From: an uncultured Clostridia bacterium | GTDB lineage: Bacteria > Bacillota > Clostridia > Oscillospirales > Acutalibacteraceae | Direction of reading: 5' to 3' | DNA: 8,048 nt | Assembly (NCBI GenBank): GCA_947626485.1 | Contig: CANQSG010000090.1 | Coordinates: 1 to 8,048, forward strand | In this document: in pieces, positions 6,221-8,048 of the stretch | Position numbering within the stretch: position 1 is the stretch's first letter | How the letters are laid out: the number at the start of each line of letters is the position of its first letter | The notes under the pieces: model-generated | What the model was told of the DNA's origin: nothing | Databases searched by the model: none | Seen by the model: the letters and a program-made list of their open reading frames with translations, nothing else | Program-made: the position numbers and the translations under genes

Positions 6221-6928
6221 CTATTCCAGCTCAAACAAATGCTGGTATTCTTTCTGCGACGCCATGGAGAGGTATTTGCCGCGGCCGATTAGGAAGTGGT
6301 CGGCGAAGCGGATGCCGAGCTCGCGCATGCCGAGGCAGAGGGTGCGGGTCATCTCTTTGTCGTACGGCGACGGCGTGATGACATTGTTCGGGTGGTTGTG
6401 GGCGAGCACGACGACGAAGCTCTGCGCCCGCACGGCGACCCTGCCGACCGCCTGCGGGGTGACGCCCTCGAAGCCGATGCCCAGATCCGGCACCGGTTCG
6501 ACCGCCAAAATGCGGAATTCCCCGTCCATGCAGATCAACAGCACCCTCTCGACCCGCAGCCCCTGAAAGCGGTCAACTAAAAAATCCCCGATTTCGCGCG
6601 GGGTGCGCAGCCGGGTGCCCTTCTTCAATCGCTCATCGGCACAATAACGGGCGACGGGCATAATCATTTGCAGCAGGCAGGCGCTGACTTCACTGATACC
6701 GGGCACCTGCAACAGCTCGTCATACGACGCCTCGAGCACGTTTGCGACGGTTTCGAAGCGGTCGAGCAGCTCGTAAGCGATCTTCTTTGTATCAGCGACG
6801 TGGATCGAATAGTACAGCAGCATTTCAAGAATTTCTTCCGGCGGCGTGGCCTCGTTGAAGCTGTGCTCCAAAAAATCCTGCCGCATCCGCTCCCGATGCC
6901 CCGCATGCGGATTATATTTTGTCGCCAT
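6221..6928 (-). CDS. radC: RadC/UPF0758-family JAB-domain protein
   Basis: A 235-residue protein. Residues about 8-100 are the helical N-terminal part with a helix-hairpin-helix (ELLQVPGISEVSACLL). Residues about 105-235 are the JAB/MPN+ metalloprotease-fold domain. The metal motif H-x-H-P-x6-S-x2-D is present: H177, H179, S187, D190. Family members usually read HNHPSG; here it is HNHPNN, and the usual PRE before it reads PQA, so this is a divergent copy. The role of RadC is unsettled; the old link to DNA repair is not well supported. I chose the ATG at 6928, preceded by GGAGGGT at 6 nt; the open frame runs on to 7162 through AT-rich non-coding sequence and a promoter. It ends at a strong terminator, so it is probably monocistronic. 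Confidence 0.9.
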   Translation of the reverse strand: MATKYNPHAGHRERMRQDFLEHSFNEATPPEEILEMLLYYSIHVADTKKIAYELLDRFETVANVLEASYDELLQVPGISEVSACLLQMIMPVARYCADERLKKGTRLRTPREIGDFLVDRFQGLRVERVLLICMDGEFRILAVEPVPDLGIGFEGVTPQAVGRVAVRAQSFVVVLAHNHPNNVITPSPYDKEMTRTLCLGMRELGIRFADHFLIGRGKYLSMASQKEYQHLFELE

Positions 6929-7001
6929 AAAGCACCCTCCCGCCAAAGCACCCGCCGCCCGACATGAAAGCCGTGGCAAATGCCTGCATTTCTTATTTTC
7001 T

Positions 7002-7029
7002 ATTGTACTACATTTTTCTGTCGTTGCAA
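7002..7029 (-). promoter_or_regulatory. Promoter for the RadC-family gene
   Basis: On the minus strand, -35 TTGCAA (7024-7029), 16 bp spacer, -10 TACAAT (7002-7007). The predicted leader to the ATG at 6928 is about 67 nt. Confidence 0.65.
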
Positions 7030-7043
7030 GAGGACTTTTGATT

Positions 7044-7058
7044 AAATTTTGAAAATTT
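7044..7058. repeat. AT-only palindrome AAATTTT-G-AAAATTT
   Basis: A 15-base perfect palindrome with a single central base, in the AT-rich spacer (about 25% GC over 7021-7140) between the divergent RadC-family and small-cassette promoters. It could be a binding site or simply reflect base composition. Confidence 0.35.
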
Positions 7059-7102
7059 AGAATTATTTTAACTGATTTTAGATTATTAGATTGCTTTTCC
7101 AC

Positions 7103-7120
7103 AATATGATTCGACATATT
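7103..7120. promoter_or_regulatory. Possible operator: AATATG-6-CATATT dyad
   Basis: A perfect 6 bp inverted repeat with a 6-base centre, ending 35 bp before the -35 of the consensus promoter at 7156. The ribbon-helix-helix protein encoded downstream is a natural candidate to bind here and control its own operon, but no second copy was found to support this. Confidence 0.35.
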
Positions 7121-7155
7121 ATGCTTGAAAAAGAAACAATTTCGCCCGAATCGCT

Positions 7156-7184
7156 TTGACATGCGAGCGGAGATATGGTATAAT
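7156..7184 (+). promoter_or_regulatory. Perfect consensus sigma-A promoter of the small cassette
   Basis: TTGACA (7156-7161), 17 bp, TATAAT (7179-7184), with TGG directly before the -10 as an extended element. This is the strongest promoter in the window. The predicted start is near 7191. It drives the structured leader and, if the terminator-like hairpin is passed, the two small genes downstream. Confidence 0.92.
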
Positions 7185-7207
7185 CAAGGCAGAAAAATAC
7201 CACCATT

Positions 7208-7279
7208 GTGGTCGCGGATTTAATCAACAAAGCGCTAGCAGCAATAGCCGCTTTGATTACCGCAATCAAATGGTGGTAG
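7208..7279 (+). CDS. Possible 23-residue hydrophobic leader peptide or toxin-like peptide
   Basis: GTG at 7208 opens 23 codons ending in TAG at 7279: VVADLINKALAAIAA, then LITAIKWW. The sequence would form an amphipathic or membrane-seeking helix with tandem Trp at the end. It lies just after the predicted transcription start, with no clear ribosome site, and the GTG would be partly buried in the hairpin. It could be a small membrane-active peptide or a regulatory leader peptide; equally, the frame may be a by-product of the inverted repeat. Evidence for translation is absent. Confidence 0.3.
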   Translation: MVADLINKALAAIAALITAIKWW

Positions 7280-7288
7280 CCACAAAAA

Positions 7289-7328
7289 GGAGGGGTGGAA
7301 CCCCCTCCCCCTTCGGGTGGGCATTTTT
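7289..7328 (+). terminator. Terminator-like hairpin inside the cassette leader
   Basis: GGAGGGG (7289-7295) pairs with CCCCTCC (7302-7308) across a 6-base loop. Then C(UUCG)G at 7311-7316 offers a second short stem, and TTTTT follows at 7324-7328. It sits between the promoter and the first ribosome site of the two-gene unit, so it would either end a small RNA or attenuate the genes. The exact fold is uncertain because the C run can pair in several registers. Confidence 0.55.
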
Positions 7329-7357
7329 ATTGTAACACAACGAAAGGAGTTTTTCAA

Positions 7358-7534
7358 GTGGAAAGTAAAAGTTTTTGGTTTATTTCCCTGTGCACGCTGC
7401 TCATCATATCGGCACACACGGGGTTGATCCTGCCGCTCCGAATCGCAATCGCCGCAAACGCCGTCGTCATTCTGCTCGACGTCGCAAAACAAGCGAGGAG
7501 GCTTTTCCATGAGCGAAACGAAACGAAAGACTAA
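7358..7534 (+). CDS. Small two-helix membrane protein
   Basis: A 58-residue protein. Residues about 5-23 (SFWFISLCTLLIISAHTGLI) and 25-43 (LPLRIAIAANAVVILLDVAK) are hydrophobic, split by Pro, and followed by a basic tail (QARRLFHERN). It should insert in the cytoplasmic membrane as a hairpin. I chose the GTG at 7358 because AAAGGAG lies 8 nt upstream; a GTG at 7295 lies within the terminator-like hairpin and gives a Pro-rich, unconserved-looking extension. Its last 26 bp overlap the start of the ribbon-helix-helix gene, so the two should be translated together. Size and shape recall holin-like or toxin-like small membrane proteins, but no family is recognised and no function is claimed. Confidence 0.75.
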   Translation: MESKSFWFISLCTLLIISAHTGLILPLRIAIAANAVVILLDVAKQARRLFHERNETKD

Positions 7535-7700
7535 AACCTCGACGGCGGTCAAACGCCGCTACAACGAAAAAGTCTACGACACCGTCAGAGCCAGCCTGCC
7601 GAAAGAGATGGCGGAAGCGTTCAAAGCCAAATGCGCCGCGGAAGGCATTTCACAGGCGCAGATCATCAAAAAAGCCGTGGAAGATTTCCTGAACGCCTGA
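7509..7700 (+). CDS. Ribbon-helix-helix (Arc/CopG-like) DNA-binding protein
   Basis: A 63-residue protein. After a Lys/Thr-rich basic arm (residues 1-17), residues about 21-62 match the ribbon-helix-helix fold: strand VYDTVRASLP, helix KEMAEAFKAKCAAEG, then ISQAQIIKKAVEDFL. Such proteins act as dimers that insert a two-strand ribbon in the DNA major groove and often repress their own operon, as in toxin-antitoxin units and plasmid control genes. GAGGAGG ends 7 nt before the ATG. The overlap with the membrane protein gene and the shared promoter point to autoregulation, possibly via the dyads at 7044-7120; that is inference. No relaxase or partition gene is visible in the window. Confidence 0.85.
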   Translation: MSETKRKTKTSTAVKRRYNEKVYDTVRASLPKEMAEAFKAKCAAEGISQAQIIKKAVEDFLNA

Positions 7701-7810
7701 CCCGCCCGGCAAAAATCCCGCACCCCGCCCCAAATCCGGAGCGAGGCGCAATCTTACCGCAACATTTCCGCCCCACCGACGCACAAAACCCCCGTTCCAC
7801 CCAACAACCC

Positions 7811-7834
7811 CGAAAAATTCGTACACATTTTTCG
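7811..7834. repeat. Inverted repeat CGAAAAAT-8-ATTTTTCG
   Basis: Perfect 8 bp arms (7811-7818 and 7827-7834) with an 8-base spacer in the 145 bp G-poor, C-rich stretch after the ribbon-helix-helix gene. It is too AT-rich to be a good terminator and may be a protein site. The rest of 7701-7845 shows nothing recognisable. Confidence 0.4.
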
Positions 7835-7845
7835 CACACCAAAAA

Positions 7846-7876
7846 GGAAAAACCCGCCGAATCAGCGGGTTTTTCC
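7846..7876. terminator. Bidirectional intrinsic terminator between the cassette and tRNA-Val
   Basis: Arms GGAAAAACCCGC (7846-7857) and GCGGGTTTTTCC (7865-7876) are perfectly complementary, 12 bp, with a 7-base loop. It ends the small cassette from the left and the tRNA transcript from the right; T runs occur on both strands, with a second T run beyond the stem on the tRNA side. Confidence 0.92.
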
Positions 7877-7882
7877 TGTGTT

Positions 7883-7959
7883 TGGTGGAGACAGCGGGGC
7901 TCGAACCTGCGACCTCCTGCGTGTGAAGCAGGCACTCTGACCAGCTGAGCTATGCCTCC
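7883..7959 (-). tRNA. tRNA-Val, anticodon CAC
   Basis: All cloverleaf parts fit on the minus strand: acceptor GGAGGCA with TGTCTCC (one G-U pair), D stem GCTC/GAGT, anticodon stem CCTGC/GCAGG around loop TTCACAC (anticodon CAC, reading GUG), 5-base variable loop, T loop TTCGAGC, discriminator A and an encoded CCA. Length is 77 nt with CCA. One oddity: the T stem GCAGG/CCCGC has an A-C mismatch at its middle pair. A strong promoter lies just upstream and a terminator 6 bp past the CCA, so it is a single-gene unit. Confidence 0.95.
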
Positions 7960-7970
7960 GTGACTTTGTT

Positions 7971-7999
7971 ATTTTACCAAGTTTCCGTCCGATTGTCAA
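7971..7999 (-). promoter_or_regulatory. Promoter for tRNA-Val
   Basis: On the minus strand, perfect -35 TTGACA (7994-7999), 17 bp spacer, TGG, then -10 TAAAAT (7971-7976). The start would fall about 5 bp before the mature tRNA 5' end at 7959, which is normal for stable RNA genes. Confidence 0.85.
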
Positions 8000-8048
8000 G
8001 TAGAAAAAGAAATTTTTTCGTATCCGCAAGGGCGGCGGTTGCGGCGGA

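Larger units (their letters stand above)
7191..7328 (+). ncRNA. Predicted structured leader or small RNA
   Basis: From the predicted start (about 7191) to the T run at 7324-7328 the transcript would be about 138 nt. It holds an 81-nt imperfect hairpin (7198-7278) followed by a terminator-like hairpin (7289-7328). The long hairpin stacks five helices: TACCACCATT/AATGGTGGTA (7198-7207 with 7269-7278), GCGG/CCGC (7214-7217 with 7260-7263), TAATC/GATTA (7221-7225 with 7255-7259), AAAGC/GCTTT (7229-7233 with 7250-7254), and GCTA/TAGC (7234-7237 with 7245-7248), with a 7-base loop. It may be a stand-alone RNA or an attenuated leader of the two genes after it. I do not recognise a known RNA family. 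The same region has an open reading frame, entered separately. Confidence 0.5.

Noticed and set aside
6929..7162. N-terminal extension of the RadC-family protein to 7162
   Set aside because: It would run through AT-rich DNA and over the promoter at 7002-7029; the ATG at 6928 has a good ribosome site and begins the conserved part.
7631..7948. Open frames over the tRNA on both strands (for example one ending SNLRPPACEAGTLTS)
   Set aside because: These are the familiar spurious translations of a tRNA gene and its terminator; the tRNA fully explains the sequence.
7700..7959. Integration site of a mobile element at the tRNA 3' end
   Set aside because: The small cassette lies on the 3' side of the tRNA, as would fit, but no integrase gene and no second copy of the tRNA end were found in the window.
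8024..8044. CCGCAA/TTGCGG inverted repeat at the right edge
   Set aside because: Six-base arms with a GC-rich spacer but no T run on either side; it is too near the edge to interpret.
1..8048. CRISPR array, insertion sequence or prophage genes
   Set aside because: No regularly spaced repeats, transposase, integrase or phage structural proteins were seen on either strand.

Overview
The window looks like a chromosomal segment of a low-to-moderate-GC Gram-positive anaerobe, most likely a clostridial lineage (Oscillospirales/Ruminococcaceae-like). This is inferred from several things seen here: strong purine-rich ribosome binding sites; many near-consensus sigma-A promoters with 16-17 bp spacing; two lipoproteins of single-membrane type; a DUF554 membrane protein; a RadC-family protein with a clostridial-style N-terminus; and a tRNA with an encoded CCA end. 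Coding sequence is GC-rich at third positions, while several intergenic stretches are markedly AT-rich. No species can be named from the sequence alone.

Left part (1-2361). A minus-strand operon starts from a good promoter near 873-901. It encodes a small helix-turn-helix protein whose end overlaps the start of a LysR-family regulator that runs off the left edge. Facing away on the plus strand is a GNAT acetyltransferase. Its 3' end overlaps by 38 bp the 3' end of a minus-strand lipoprotein gene with an Asp-rich repeat.

Middle part (2475-6210). A plus-strand lipoprotein gene has its own promoter and a strong hairpin terminator. It is followed by the frame-broken remnant of a minus-strand gene. 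Next is an ECF-type sigma factor of 551 residues, about three times the usual length, with a long C-terminal extension and no anti-sigma gene beside it. Its stop codon directly abuts the stop codon of a convergent DUF554 membrane protein gene.

Right part (6221-8048). A minus-strand RadC-family gene is followed, across an AT-rich spacer, by a divergent plus-strand cassette. The cassette has a perfect consensus promoter (TTGACA-17-TATAAT), an 81-nt multi-segment inverted repeat that also encodes a possible 23-residue hydrophobic peptide ending Trp-Trp, a terminator-like hairpin, a small two-helix membrane protein, and an overlapping ribbon-helix-helix DNA-binding protein. It ends at a bidirectional terminator shared with a convergent tRNA-Val(CAC) gene. 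This cassette is the best candidate here for an undescribed system: its layout suggests a structured, possibly attenuated RNA controlling (or accompanying) a small membrane protein and its repressor. That function is inference only.
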